Source: Lichina pygmaea
Taxonomy: Eukaryota; Ascomycota; Lichinomycetes; Lichinales; Lichinaceae
NCBI GenBank assembly: GCA_963422465.1
Contig: OY730170.1
Location: forward strand, 930,001-994,000
Length of the DNA: 64,000 bases
Reading direction: 5' to 3'
This document shows, piece after piece, positions 1-11,600 of the stretch (positions are counted from its first letter, which is position 1; every line of letters begins with the position of its first letter). The position numbers and the translations under genes were made by a program. Below the pieces are notes generated by a model. It saw only the letters and a program-made list of their open reading frames with translations. It made no database searches and was not told where the DNA came from.

Positions 1-352
1 AGGCGTCAAGCAGGAAGCCAGGCACGGGGGCACGAGGGGGTCCCGCAGCAAGCATCGACAATGTGACATGCCTTACCGTACCTTAAAAGTGGTGGCTGCT
101 GTGGTCTACGGGGATTGGATGTTCCAAGGCTACCATGACGGCGGGCATGCCTGACCTATAGTGGTTGATCTACTGCAGGACCTCAGAGCTTGAGGGTTCT
201 CAAGATCAAAGCTTGAGTTGCCATGCCAACATCACCTGCCAAGTACCGGTAGTGGTTGCGACCAAGATTCAGTTCCGTACTCGTAGTATGCTAGTTAAAG
301 GTGACTACACAGCGTCAACGCAGTATAGCACCGCAAGACCCATCTCGATCGA
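1..352. other. Gene-free left edge
   Basis: No reading frame with recognisable protein features was found on either strand. The stretch follows the 3' end of the DUF3632 gene and is mixed-sequence spacer. Confidence 0.5.
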
Positions 353-1324
353 TCATGCGGTCGTGCCAGCGCGCTCAATCTCCTGCATCCTCTGTCGCGC
401 CTCTCGGGCGACTCGTCTGGTCTCGTCGTCGATCTTGTCGTGCTCGCTGATCGCGCCAAAGCGGGCCTCCCACAGCTGCCAGCGCGCCCGGCTGAGACCC
501 GGCTTGCCGTCCCACAACGGTCCACCTAAGGTGCTCGCCACATCTTCCTTCTCCTCGAACAGGGTCGGACCGCATAGCGAGATCCAATCGGCCGCGACGC
601 AGACACGGGAATCCAGCGCCGGTCCCGGTGTCAGCTCCGACTCGACTCGCGCCGGATGGGCGTGGGCGTGGGCGTGCGCGCGCACCAGCTCGCCTTCCAA
701 GGCGCCGGTCAGCGCCATCACGCCGTGATAACGCAGGTCGACCGAGCCGTCCCTGGTCAAGCGGGCCATATAGGCATTGACGTTGCGCCAGCGTTGCCGG
801 CCCCCGGCGCTCGTCTCGTCAATGCCTAAAACGACATCAGCGAATGCTGCCCAGCTCAGATGCGTCGAGACGGTCACGCCTCTCTCCGCTGCAGGATCGG
901 TCGATCACTCACGGTCGCACTCTTCAGTCAGCGTTGGACCTAGTAGCGGCAGGCTCTCCCACAAGCGAAAATCGCCCCCCCAGGATTCCAGTGAGATGAT
1001 GGGCGTGTCGGACGACAACTGACGCAGGTCGTTCACGAGCGCCGCCAGTCGGTCCTGGGCGGGACTCGCATGAGGAACCTGTTGCGCCACTTTGTGAAAG
1101 ACACTCCACATGTACCAGAGAAAGGTGCCGGCAGATTCCCTCGCCTTGCCCTCGGGCTGATCTTCCTCGGGTCGATTCTCGGGGAACAGGCCGTCAAGGG
1201 CTCGAGCAGCCGCCGTGGTGGAGAGCGTGCTCGACGGTTGGAGCAGATTGTTCACGATGTCGAATATCCTCTCTTCAATAATCCACGGATCTTCGTCGTC
1301 AAGACGAAGCTGGAGTGCGGACAT
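353..1324 (-). CDS. DUF3632 family protein, two exons
   Basis: Function unknown; the family is fungal, probably soluble, and often expanded. Proposed exons on the minus strand are 1324-913 and 846-353, giving 301 residues, close to the family's usual size of about 300. The family signature is visible in exon 1: a YMWSVFHKVAQQVPH segment, an SPAQDRL segment, and LWESLPLLGPTLTEE. Exon 2 carries NVNAYMARLT, also typical. The intron (847-912) has a perfect GTGAGT donor and ends GGGCAG. It is 66 nt, a multiple of three, and contains a TGA in the same frame at 905-907, so the unspliced message would stop early. The family tryptophan after LTEE is a cysteine here. Exon 2 contains a histidine-alanine run (AHAHAHAHPA). 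The family assignment is from recalled motif similarity and is fairly secure; the exact splice acceptor is less so. Confidence 0.75.
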
Positions 1325-2706
1325 GATTGCGATTCAGTTGTGGTTGATGCTGCTGTACTTCCGTACGTGGGACCGGATGCAATCTTTGGAGTGGTAAACT
1401 GTCGTGTACTGATGTGAGCGGAAAGGAGCGAACAAGGATCTCCCCCAGCATCTTTAGATGAGACCCACGCATCGTGTGTCTCCACTATATACTACGGTAC
1501 TCATCGAAGGCGACACAATGATTCGGGCCATTGCAATGATGTCACTTCACCAGTACAGACGTACATACGTACCGGTACTGTACTCGCTAGGCAAGCATAT
1601 CCACAGCATCCCGTTGAGCAGGATGGGCAGGCAGCATTCCATGACGCCGCTCTGTTGGCGGCGAAGCCAAGACGCGGCTCGCCTAACTCAATGGAGGCTG
1701 ATTTAAGCGCAGGCGCGTAGCCGCGCACGCCGCGGTACCGGTAGCGTGCCACTCGTTCCGCGGGGCGCAGCTGCCGTACGAAGTACCGAACCCAGTTTTG
1801 TTTCACCACACTAACGAGGTAGAGCTGATCATCCACGTTCAATGCCCGCCTCCTTGACGGTACCTGCGCCACCTCCACGGGGAAATGAATCTCAAGGCAC
1901 ACTCGCTTGAATCTATTTTTTCATCCTTCCAAGACTCCTACATCGAGAAAATCAATGTAGGGGTCCACACCTTGGCAAGTTGTCAAGTATTTCTGTGTTC
2001 TGAAACCACTCGAACAGTCAAAGAAGCTACTGTACGGAGTAGGAGGATCGGTTGGAACCTGAGCGCCGGAAGTTGTTTCCCGTGGCGCTTCCTCGACTCC
2101 CATAGCCACGCACGCCACGCTGGCTTGGAATCTCGCATGCTACCAACAGGACCATACGTGGATTTCTAGAACGGCGTTCATGTGGCCAACGTCGACGCAG
2201 CTGTCAGATCATCAACACCGCTGTCTTCGTGGTTCTGTATGTGGTCTTGCTTCGGTCTCGGGTGGTGCAGTCACAACGTATCTGCGCCGCCAAGGGTGGG
2301 CGTTGTTTGGAGCTTGGACTCAAGCTCGGGAAGGAGTCGGTCATTCCGCCTCCTAGAACTGTATGCGATAGGTCAGAACGGACCGAAGTCAAAATCCGGG
2401 CGTCCATCTGCCCCAGCTAATTTTACCACTTTTCTAACCGCGATGCTGTGCCATATGCCCAGGCTTAGGCACGCTGTCAGATTGTGCGGTAGCCTGACCC
2501 TGAGGCCCCAAGATCCTTCCGCGATCAGTGTCTATATCATCGTCCTCGCTGCCCCTTCAAGATGCTCATTCTTCCCGGTGCTACCATCGCCGTCATTGGT
2601 GACACCACCACCGCTGCCATCTGCACAACCTAGGGCACCACTCCTTTGTTGGTAGCACGTTCTCTTCCAAGTTTGCACCTGCCAACGACCTTCCTGCATA
2701 GAAGAA
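1325..2706. other. Spacer between DUF3632 and ribotoxin-type genes
   Basis: This is the shared upstream region of two divergently transcribed genes. Short open frames exist on both strands but show no domain-like composition, splice structure or family motif. A short GTAC-rich patch lies near 1560-1580. No confident promoter element was seen. Confidence 0.45.
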
Positions 2707-3376
2707 ATGGTGTCAGCTACGGACCTTGTCCTTCTTGTCCTTGCCGCCGCATCCGCTGCATCTGCTGCACCACCTCAATGTGGAGACGTGGTATGTTCTC
2801 ACACCCACCGATGCACGATGTGTGACGGGGGGCTGTTCTCTACTTCGAGCACAGCATGTATAGGGTACTGATGTATGGTAGATATGGGAGTGCACAAACA
2901 ACGGCAAGATCTTCCGGTACTCGGAGAACCAAGCCATCAGCGACTCGCACCACGCTCCCTTGACGGATGGGCACACGAGGAGTTCCTATCCGCACTGGTT
3001 CACGAACGGGTACCTCGGGAATGGAGCTCGGAAACACAATGAGCAGATCGGGTTCGGAGTAAGCGAATGCGACAGGAAGCCCAAGCACACCGACAATGGA
3101 GCGGACGAGAATGGAAAGGTCGAACGTGGAAAGGGCCCTGGGGATCACTACCTGCTGGAGTTCCCCACTTTCGCCCTGCCCGGAAAGGACTCCAAAGGGT
3201 CAAAGGGCAAAAAACCCGCTCGAGGTCGTCAGTACGATTTTAACTCCGTGCCCAAGGACGACCCTGGCCCAGCTCGCGTCATCTACACCTACCCGCACAA
3301 GCACTTCTGCGGCATCGTCTCGCACACAGACGGCAACAAAGGCAACCTGGTGCTCTGCAAGGAAGTGAAGGCTTAG
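2707..3376 (+). CDS. Secreted ribotoxin-type ribonuclease (alpha-sarcin/RNase T1 fold family)
   Basis: Predicted secreted guanyl-specific ribonuclease of the fungal ribotoxin group. Known members cleave one bond in the sarcin-ricin loop of the large ribosomal RNA. Exons are 2707-2790 and 2882-3376 (192 residues). The 91-nt intron has a GTATGT donor, a TACTGAT-like branch site and a TAG acceptor. Residues 1 to about 20 form a signal peptide (hydrophobic LVLLVLAAAS core, then ASAAP). The family's catalytic residues are all present: Tyr64 and His66 in SSYPHW, Glu121 in LLEFP, Arg160 in PGPARV and His176 in the SHT motif. Cys32/Cys187 and Cys91/Cys171 match the two family disulfides. Unusual points are one extra cysteine near the mature N-terminus (Cys25) and a lysine/arginine-rich stretch at about residues 130-144. 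The reading frame has no break. Family membership is strong; actual ribosome specificity is inferred. Confidence 0.88.
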
Positions 3377-5699
3377 TGTCACGACCACGGCCACGTGGCT
3401 CGGGGCCCGGGGCCAACGTCAGCCCGACCGACCGCCGCTCCAGCCGGACTAGCCACCGAGGCCGATGACAGCTTGGGGCAGGGGCTTGGCTGAGAAGGAG
3501 CGCCAGAGCCACTGGACCACACAGCTAGCCTCCCTCGCTCCGCAGAACAATCGACCCAACTCATCACCCTACCATCCCATGACATCTTTCGAGTCTACCT
3601 CCCAGCCTTCCTAGGTAGTTACCGCGAGCGGTGCGACACAAATCCGAGCAACCTCCTGTACATAAAGAAACACTGTACTGTCTTCAATTGGATTCCTACT
3701 CTGTTCTAAAACCAGCTAGGCTAGATTACGCTGGGAATCTATGAAAGTGGCAAGGAAAACCTCCAGGTTACGTGACGTGAAGCCTGCTCGAGTCACCTTT
3801 CCCTTAAGGCAAACCCTTCCCCTGCGACCCCTTGACAAGCGCCCTCCGATCAAGAAGCTGCAAAACAAGAAAAAAATGACTTCCAGGCAGTCAAGCAAAG
3901 AAAGCGAGACTCGGTCCCGGACCCAGCAGAACTAGGGACCAGAAACCAAGGCGTAGAGAACACGCTTACTAGAGCGCCAGCTCTCCGGGGGATCAGTCAT
4001 CGGCAGCTGAAAGCTACTGTAGCAGCAACGACGGCCTGTCGCAGAGACAGACTACTCGCTACCAGGTACTCCCTACCGTACGGTAGTGAAGCGTGAACAG
4101 TCCGAAACCACGCACTTCGCTGCCTCCCCACTACGGGTACCGTACCGTACCTACCACCCGCAGGAGCAGGCCTGGCATAGACCTGGGACCCGGCGCTCAG
4201 GCAGGAAGAGTGCCGGTCCGATCTCGCCTGTACGGTACGGTACGGATCTGGCGTCAGGATGCTGCTGTGTGCTTTCGATAGGCTGGCGCGTACGGGTACG
4301 GTACCGGTACCGGTACGGTAAGCCGGGCGTGCCGGGGTGCGAGCCTGGTGAGGCGTCCTCTAGGGGGCTTCCAGCTGCCACCTCCGGGGTCTGGGTGTGT
4401 ACTTGTACGCGCAGCTTTACGTGATCAGCTGACGGCAGGTCTGATCCGATCGATTCTGGAGACACAGTAGAAGGAGATGATGATGATGATGATGATGTTG
4501 TTTGTTGTTGTGTAAGAGAACTAGCTACCGTACCGTAGGGTTTCCGTGACTGCCCTAAATACATGGGGAAAGAGCACATGTGACAGTGCGCGGGGCTTAG
4601 GGCTCCACACCCACAACGTCCATTTCCAACATGATCACCTCATCGGGGCCGTAATTAATTACTGTCTGGTCTTTTTGGGCCGAGTTTGGCTGGGCCCCGT
4701 CTGATGCTGGGGCCAGGACTGGGGCTGGGGCTATTGTGCGGCGGATACAGAGACAAGGACGGGGTACGTAATCCTTTAGGAACAACAGCCGGACGATGAA
4801 GTACTGTACGGTGACTGGTTAGTACCACCCGCAGCACCCATCGAGAAACATCAACCCCAGCATCCACAAACACTAGAAAAAATGATCGGTCACTGAAGTC
4901 TGGAGCTGTCTCAATCCAAAAAAAACTAGACTTGAACTTCATAGAAAAAAATTGATGGCAAATCAAGTTTACATTCAGTACATGCGTACGAACGGTTGGT
5001 TATTGGTTATTGGTATTCCTACTCCATTCTAGTGCTAGTTATCTAGACTATGCTGGGTCAGCTGTGAAGATTAAGCAAGGAAAACCCTAGGCCTGCTAGG
5101 GTGAAAAACCTCCTTCTGCAGTGCCTGGCCAGCACTATCCTGTCGAGATGCTGTAGAACATGGGGGGTGGCTGGCTAGCAGCCAGCTTCCAGCTGCTCCT
5201 GAGCCCAGGAGAACTGGGGGAGAATGCCTTGTCGGAGGATCCACGCTGTAAGGGCGGCGGCGGACCGTGGTCGGGGTGTCAAAGCCTGGTAGTCAGTGGC
5301 GTACGAACAGTACGTACGTACAAAAGTCTAAAAGGAAAACAAGAGAGTGAACACTAAGATACAATGGCTCTGCGTCAAACAGTGCAGTACAGTACGTAGT
5401 TAGCTATGTTGGCTAGACCGAGAGGAATGACGAGATGTACAGAGTATGCAATGTCTTGCTGTTCGACAGAGGTCCAGGGACCAGTGAGGCGCGAGATGTT
5501 TTTGACCTGCAAGATGTTTGTGAGACGCGTCATTGGTCTGACAGTGCCGTCTTTCGCTTGTCGATCTTTCGTGATGGGACTTTCGCTTCTGATCATGTCG
5601 AAGACGGTATGAGAAAGCAGCGTACATCTTCATATCGGTCGCTAAATGTATCCCACTGCCCTGTCCGTTCATCTCCACGAGTCAATCGTCCCAAAAGAC
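3377..5699. other. Gene-free spacer with GTAC palindromes
   Basis: A 2.3-kb region between the ribotoxin-type gene and the 3' end of the phosphoketolase gene. No supported gene was found. It contains repeated GTAC/GGTACC-type palindromes at about 4075-4150, 4228-4250 and 4290-4322 and again near 5300-5325, plus a GAT repeat near 4475-4498. Confidence 0.5.
4475..4498 (+). repeat. (GAT)8 microsatellite
   Basis: About eight perfect GAT units in non-coding spacer. Confidence 0.85.
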
Positions 5700-8619
5700 C
5701 TAGCCAAACTGTGGTTGATCGTAGAGACCGTCCGGATCTGATTTCATCGACCAAACCGTCAGCACTCGCGTTTGCCCGGCGCAACGAGACATCGAGCCTC
5801 GCCAAGGGATGGTACCGACCCTTCTTCTCTTGGTAAATCTCCTGCTGCAGCTTGGTCATGTCGTGGCCGAGCCCGCTGAGCAGGGTCTGCAGCTCCATCC
5901 GCACGCGCTCGTTGCTCTTGGCCGCACCTCGGACCGCCGCCTGCGCGACGTGATACCTGCTGACGTGGTTCCGGAGGAGCATGTCGAACGGCGTCGTCGT
6001 CGACCCTTCCTCCCTGTAGCTCTCGACCGTGATGCGATCGAGGTTGGGCCGGCCGAAGACCAGCCCCTTCAGCTCGTTCGCGTAGCCGTGGTAGTTGAAG
6101 TGGATGGCCCTGTCCGGCGCGAACAGCGCGTGGAACTCGTCGTGGCTCAGCGCGTGCGGATGAGCACCTTCGTGGTTCAGGATCATGAGATCCGTGACGT
6201 TGATGACGCGGACCCGCATGTACGGCGCCAGACGACGGAGTAGCGCGGCGGCGGCGACGACCTCGAACGTCAGCTCGGCGCCGATGCCGACCAGGACCAC
6301 GTCCGGGTCGAGCCCCTCGTCCGTGCTGGCGAATTTGAAGATGGACGCGCCAGCGCGGCAGTGGGCGTCTGCTTCCTCGGGCGAGAGGAGCACCGGCACC
6401 AGTTGCTTCGACCCGACCATCAGGTTGACGTAGTTCTGGGACCGGAGGCAATGTGCCAGGGTCGACAGGAAGGTGTTGGCATCAGGCGGAAGGTAGACCC
6501 GAGCTGCGTCGGGTTTGAGGTTGAGCACGGCCCCGATGAAGGATGGGTTCTGGTGCGAGAAGCCGTTGTGTTCCTAGGAAGTCCGGCGTGAGAGAAACCC
6601 AAGACGGCCGGCCTCGGTTGATCCCCGCTTACCTGACGGGTCCAGGTGCTGGTCTCGATGTAGTTGATGCTCCCAATGTTCTTCCTCCAGCGTGTCTCGT
6701 GCGCCTGAGTCCGATTAGCCGTCCAAAGACGCTCGTCGGGCGGAGCGAGCCACGCGAGCCTACCATCTTCGCGAACTTGCCGAACTGCACCATCATCGTG
6801 TGCACGATGCCCAAGAAGCTCTCGTACGACGGAAAGACCCCGACACGGCCAGTGAGGGTGTAGCCTTGAAGGAAGCCCTGCAGGGTGTGTTCGCTGAGCA
6901 TCTCGATCACCCGGCCGCCTTTGTTTCTCGAGGCCTCGTCCCATTGGAAATTCCGGCCCGTGTGCTCGAACACGGCGTCGAGTTTGTTGCTGACAAGCTC
7001 ATCGGGCGAGAATATGCGAAATGTCTTGGGGTTGTCGACGACGACTTGATCCAGAAGGCGGCCGATCGTTTTCATCGGGCTCTGTTGAGCGTCCTTCTGG
7101 ATGGCAAACTGCTGCCATTCAGGAACCTTCAGCGGCATGTACACATCGTACGTCTCCTTCCGCTGCCCGAGCTTCTTGTCGTCGTCTTTCGGGACGATGC
7201 TCAAGGTGGTCTCGATGACCTGTCCATCGTCCCCGAAGAGCTCTTTCGGGCTGTAGCTGGACAGCCACTCCTGGAGCGCCCGCAGCTCCTCGGGATCGGA
7301 CTTGGCGGCCGGGAGAGGGACCTGATGTGACCGGAAGCTGCCTTCGATCTGTTGACCGTGTACTTTCTTCGGGCCCGTCGCGCCCTGCGGTTCACGTCAG
7401 CCACGACCCAATCCGGAGGGCAATCGGTCATCGTCACAACCTTTGGAGATCGCATGAGAAGAACTGGCCACCTGGGTTTGCTGATCGGATTTCCAGAGCG
7501 AGCAGCTTTCTGGATCTTGCGAATCTCGTCCACGGCCCAGTCCAAAGACGCCGCGAGATCCTCATCGATGTCGGCCAGGTGCTCGACCAACAGGGGCTGG
7601 TATCCGCATCCGGTGAACAGGGCCAGGAGCTCCTTGTCGTCCATGCAGCCATATATGGTGCGCTCGCTGATCTTAAAGCCGTTGATGTGTACGATTGGGA
7701 TCACGGCCCCCGACTCAGCCGGGTCGATGTACTTGTAACCATGCCAGGCGCTGACGGGTCGTCAGATGGGGCTCTGACCACGCACCGAGAGGGCCATACG
7801 TTGCGGTCGGGCCGGTCTCTGCTTCGCCGTCACCCACGACGCAAGCGACGATTAGATCGGGATTGTCCATGACCGCGCCAAACGAGACTGCCAGGGCGTA
7901 GCCGAGTTCGCCGCCCTCGTGGATCGAGCCTGGCGTCTCAGAGTTGATATGGCTGGTGTTGTCAGCCGGCAGCACCTCAGTCGCGGAACGCCAACCGACC
8001 TAGGGGGTCCTCCGGGGGTGCTGAATTGGGTGATGAGGTTGCTCAGGCCCTCCTTATCCCGGCCGAACTGCGGGTAGAACCTCTGAAGCGAGCCTTCGAT
8101 CCATAACGACGCCAAGATCGCGGGTGCGCCGTGACCTGGACCGACGACGAGGACGACGTCCAGGTCATGTTTCGAAACGATACGGTTGAGATGCGAGTAC
8201 ACGATGCTCAGGCCCGGGCAGGTGCCCCAGTGACCTACGCAGGTCTCAGCGTTGGCGACGCGGTCCGCGGACATGCTGCGATCCTACCAAGCAGTCGCGG
8301 CTTGATATCTTCGGAAGTGAGCTCTCGCTCGAGGAACACATTGTCTCGAAGGAAGATCATCGCTACGGCTCGGATCGTCAGCTTCCGCTCAGCGAAATGG
8401 GTTGTCCCGAGGGGGCGACAGACCAGCGGCGATGTAATTGGCGGCCCGCTGAAAGTCTTGCAGACCTCGACGGGTCGATGAATCGAGAGTCGCATGTGGT
8501 ACGTCGACGGCCAATGTCTTGACATGGTCCGGCAGGTTCGAGTCGACGGGCTTTGGTCCAGCATAGTCGTACTCGGTCCCGCCGCGCTTGGAGCGGCTGG
8601 TGAGCGGCAGGACATCCAT
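5700..8619 (-). CDS. xfp: Phosphoketolase (xylulose-5-P / fructose-6-P), nine exons
   Basis: Thiamine-diphosphate enzyme that splits xylulose 5-phosphate or fructose 6-phosphate with phosphate to give acetyl phosphate plus a shorter sugar phosphate; cytosolic. Minus-strand exons: 8619-8424, 8362-8288, 8234-8000, 7952-7800, 7750-7441, 7384-6764, 6704-6633, 6573-5820 and 5737-5700, total 817 residues, the normal family length (about 820). Introns are 47-82 nt. Clear motifs are [33 protein letters not shown], the ThDP-binding [47 protein letters not shown] and [10 protein letters not shown], followed by a C-terminal domain with HFNYHGY. The last exon is only 38 nt and encodes [12 protein letters not shown], matching the usual fungal C-terminus. 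Without that splice the frame would run on to 5593 with no family similarity. Acetate kinase, the next enzyme, lies 8.3 kb away in the opposite orientation. The product is confident; each splice site is supported by family alignment. Confidence 0.93.
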
Positions 8620-11600
8620 GATCGGTCGTTACGATGCTGTCTGTTTGATTGCGTCGAATTCGGAAGTGACCGTCCCGTCGCGTCTCTGGCTTGCGATATC
8701 GGATTTCTAGTCAGTGGACTTGGCAGCGCAATTCAAGCCGAGCCCAACGCTTGAGGTGGGGTGAAGTTCGCAAGCGCGCACCGACGTTGTGCAGACGTCA
8801 TTGCTCTGCGGGCTATTCGGCAAAACAACAGTCCGAAACCCTTACCCGCGCCAGTGGGGGTGATACCCCCCTCCTCCCACACCTTCGGTACGTCCGGACA
8901 GTTCAACCGTCCCTAACAAATCTGCTGATAGTCAAATCCTCACTATTCTCCACCGCAACATGGCCGATTTGTACGAGGAAGTTGAGAATCGCATCAGGGA
9001 GGCTATAGATTCCATCTCCAACTATAAAAAAGCTACCATCTCAATTCTAGCCAGAGATCTTAATGTTCTAGCACAGTGACTTTGAGAGAAGAAAATGTAT
9101 GTATTAGTAAGCAAGGTAAGCTCTCGTGAGAAGGCCACACTGAGCTACTACTACAGTACTCAGGCTGCAACGGCTACAAAACAACAACAGCATCGTCAGG
9201 GGAGGTCTGGCAACCTCATGGATGATGGAAAAAGAGTACAGGAATCTGATAGGCACATAATAAAAAGTACTTGTCTGTCTGATTATGGAGTTATAAGTGT
9301 TGTGAAATTGATGTTGTTGATACTTCATTGTTGAGCGATAACTACTGAAACTTCTCAGCAACACCAGAAAAATTAAGAGAAGCGTGCAACTTCAAGGATT
9401 ACAGAACAGAAGTAGAGGAATCAAATGAGCCGCTTGCTTTTTTATTTAGTCGTTGCGTTGCAGAGTTATGGTCATTGCAATTTGTTGCGACAAGAGAACG
9501 ACAGTTGAACTGTCCGACACCTCTCCGGATGGAGGGGTGTTCCGAGAGGACGGGGGTATTACCCCCCCATGGCACGGGTATCGGCAACAGATAGATGACT
9601 CAGCTGCGGCCAAGGGTGAGGTCGATGAATACGTCCTCGTACGGTACGTACGAGGCACGTACAAACACTACCGTATGGGAAGCCAAAAGGTGGGAGTAGA
9701 TGAGTTGATCCAACTCGGGTGTCGGAAGGGGAACTGATAGTGAAACTTGGCTGCCTTGATGTCTGATAGAGTGTCCGCAAGAAAAACGGCGGCATGTCGA
9801 AGATCCAGCACGCTCTCCGGACCAGGACCACCATTGCAATTTTCAGACCACCTCCGTTCATTCGAACCAAGCAGCAACGTCTTCCAATTGGCGTCCAGGA
9901 TAGATAGAGGAAGCAGAACATGGAGGAAGCGCGTACTTGTATGCAGCGTGTCCAAGCGCAAATGCTGGTTCTGTACGGAACGTACCTCCGTACGTATGTA
10001 TGTATCCTGGCGTGTCCAAAATCGACAACGCAAAGCAGTGAGGATGAAATCTCCTGACATACACAGCAGAATGTCTTGTCGGTGAGACCATGAGCAAGGC
10101 AAGCGGCCCATCGGAATACTCCCGGGCGAGAAACCGTGCACTGGAAAGCGCAGCACGCCGTCATGCAGCCATATTTCCCTCCTGCGTCTTGCATTCCACT
10201 AGTACGGTAACAGTCGCCCACAGAGTGATCTCTTCTCCAGTATCGTCGATGACGATCGAAGAGGCCCCTCCAGCATACACCGTACGGAACCGTACGGCTC
10301 AGCCCGTTCATCCATGTCCAAGCAGAAGTTCCTCTGCGTCGGTAGAAGAAGCCCCAGCTGGAGATGGGCTTCTCACACGGACCGTTCCTCCGACCGAGTC
10401 CCTGCAAGTGCGCCACCGCTTGCTCTCCGCCTCGTACAAATGTACGCCTCAACGGCTAGCGTCGCTCGCCAGACGCCGGTAGCAGCCTCGGTTGGCGTCG
10501 AAGCGTCAACGGGCCCCCACCGACTCGAGGTCCACCGAAGTCTGGTCTGATGTCTTGGTGCGACCCTACTTCCGTAAAGAGGGCCACACTTGTCACACCG
10601 CCTGCTGCTAGCAGCGTGACAGCGCTGGATTGAGAAGGGAGAGTTCTTGTGGATACGAAGAGTCGAAGTCGCCTTCGATCATCAACACCGGACCGATGAG
10701 CTGCCGGTGGCAGCTCATGCTAGAGCGTCTCGTACGAGGTTGGGGAGAAAGTCTCCGGGCGAACAGCGCAGGTCGTCGCTTGGAATATTTCACGACTTTG
10801 GATGGGAATTGCGTGATATCAAAAGTCTCCACTAGCCCCGCAGTGCCCCGCAACATGCCTCCGCTCCGGCGTCGAGGCTTGCATCATGCGGACTGGAATG
10901 CGACCCTGGCACGGCTAAGCCAATCGGGCTTCCTCGGGCTATGTCGAATCCGGCATAGTGTGATAGGCTTCGCAGTCAAACGGCTTTGGAGTTGCCTGGT
11001 CAGCATTGCACATCTGTTGCAGACAAGGAAGGGAACGATACCCCCCCTATCCGACCCCGCCCGGGCTTTCCCCGCAATCTCAGAAAAGAGGGACTCTGCC
11101 ATCTTCCTGGGAGAACTGTCATCCGTCTCCTTCTGGAACCCCCCTGCATGAGATAAGAGCTGAAGCTCGTTGGGAGTAGAAGATGCCGATCGCGGATCAG
11201 GTGCAAAGATCACCACTAAATCTACGCCTGTTCGCCCCGTGGCGGAAGCCTCCGTGGCCTCGTACGAATGGGAAGGGTACGCCGCCGAGCTACGAAGTTT
11301 CAAAAGTGCCGATTGAGTTCGATCGCTTGTGTAGGCTAGCGTGGCTAGCTCGGCTGGAGTCATCGTGATCGACCAATCAAAACTCTGAGAACTTGGTGCT
11401 TTCTTATGTAATCCCCTCTCAATCCTCACTTCTTTGATGAGTCATAAGGTCTGAGCGAATCGAAATCTACTCCTGTACTCGTACGGGGTACGGAGGTACG
11501 TATGTTCTGTACGTATTAGCGCGAGCACGTATGTACAGTGGCACGACAGAAGTCTGTGTACAGACTCACACAAAATCAACTTTGGGTAAGTCCATCCAAT

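Noticed and set aside
905-907. TGA in the DUF3632 frame as a pseudogene mark or as part of a 24-nt intron
   Set aside because: A 24-nt intron is too short to splice, and a 66-nt GT-AG intron with a perfect donor covers the stop and keeps frame, so an intact gene is the simpler reading.
5593-5699. Phosphoketolase reading on to a stop at 5593 (about 80 extra residues)
   Set aside because: A GT-AG intron at 5738-5819 joins to a short exon whose DPDGLYD-type ending and total of 817 residues match the family; the extension has no similarity.
9559-10452. 297-residue minus-strand frame
   Set aside because: It overlaps the end of the inverted-repeat element, is arginine/tryptophan/cysteine-rich without domains, and has no splice support.
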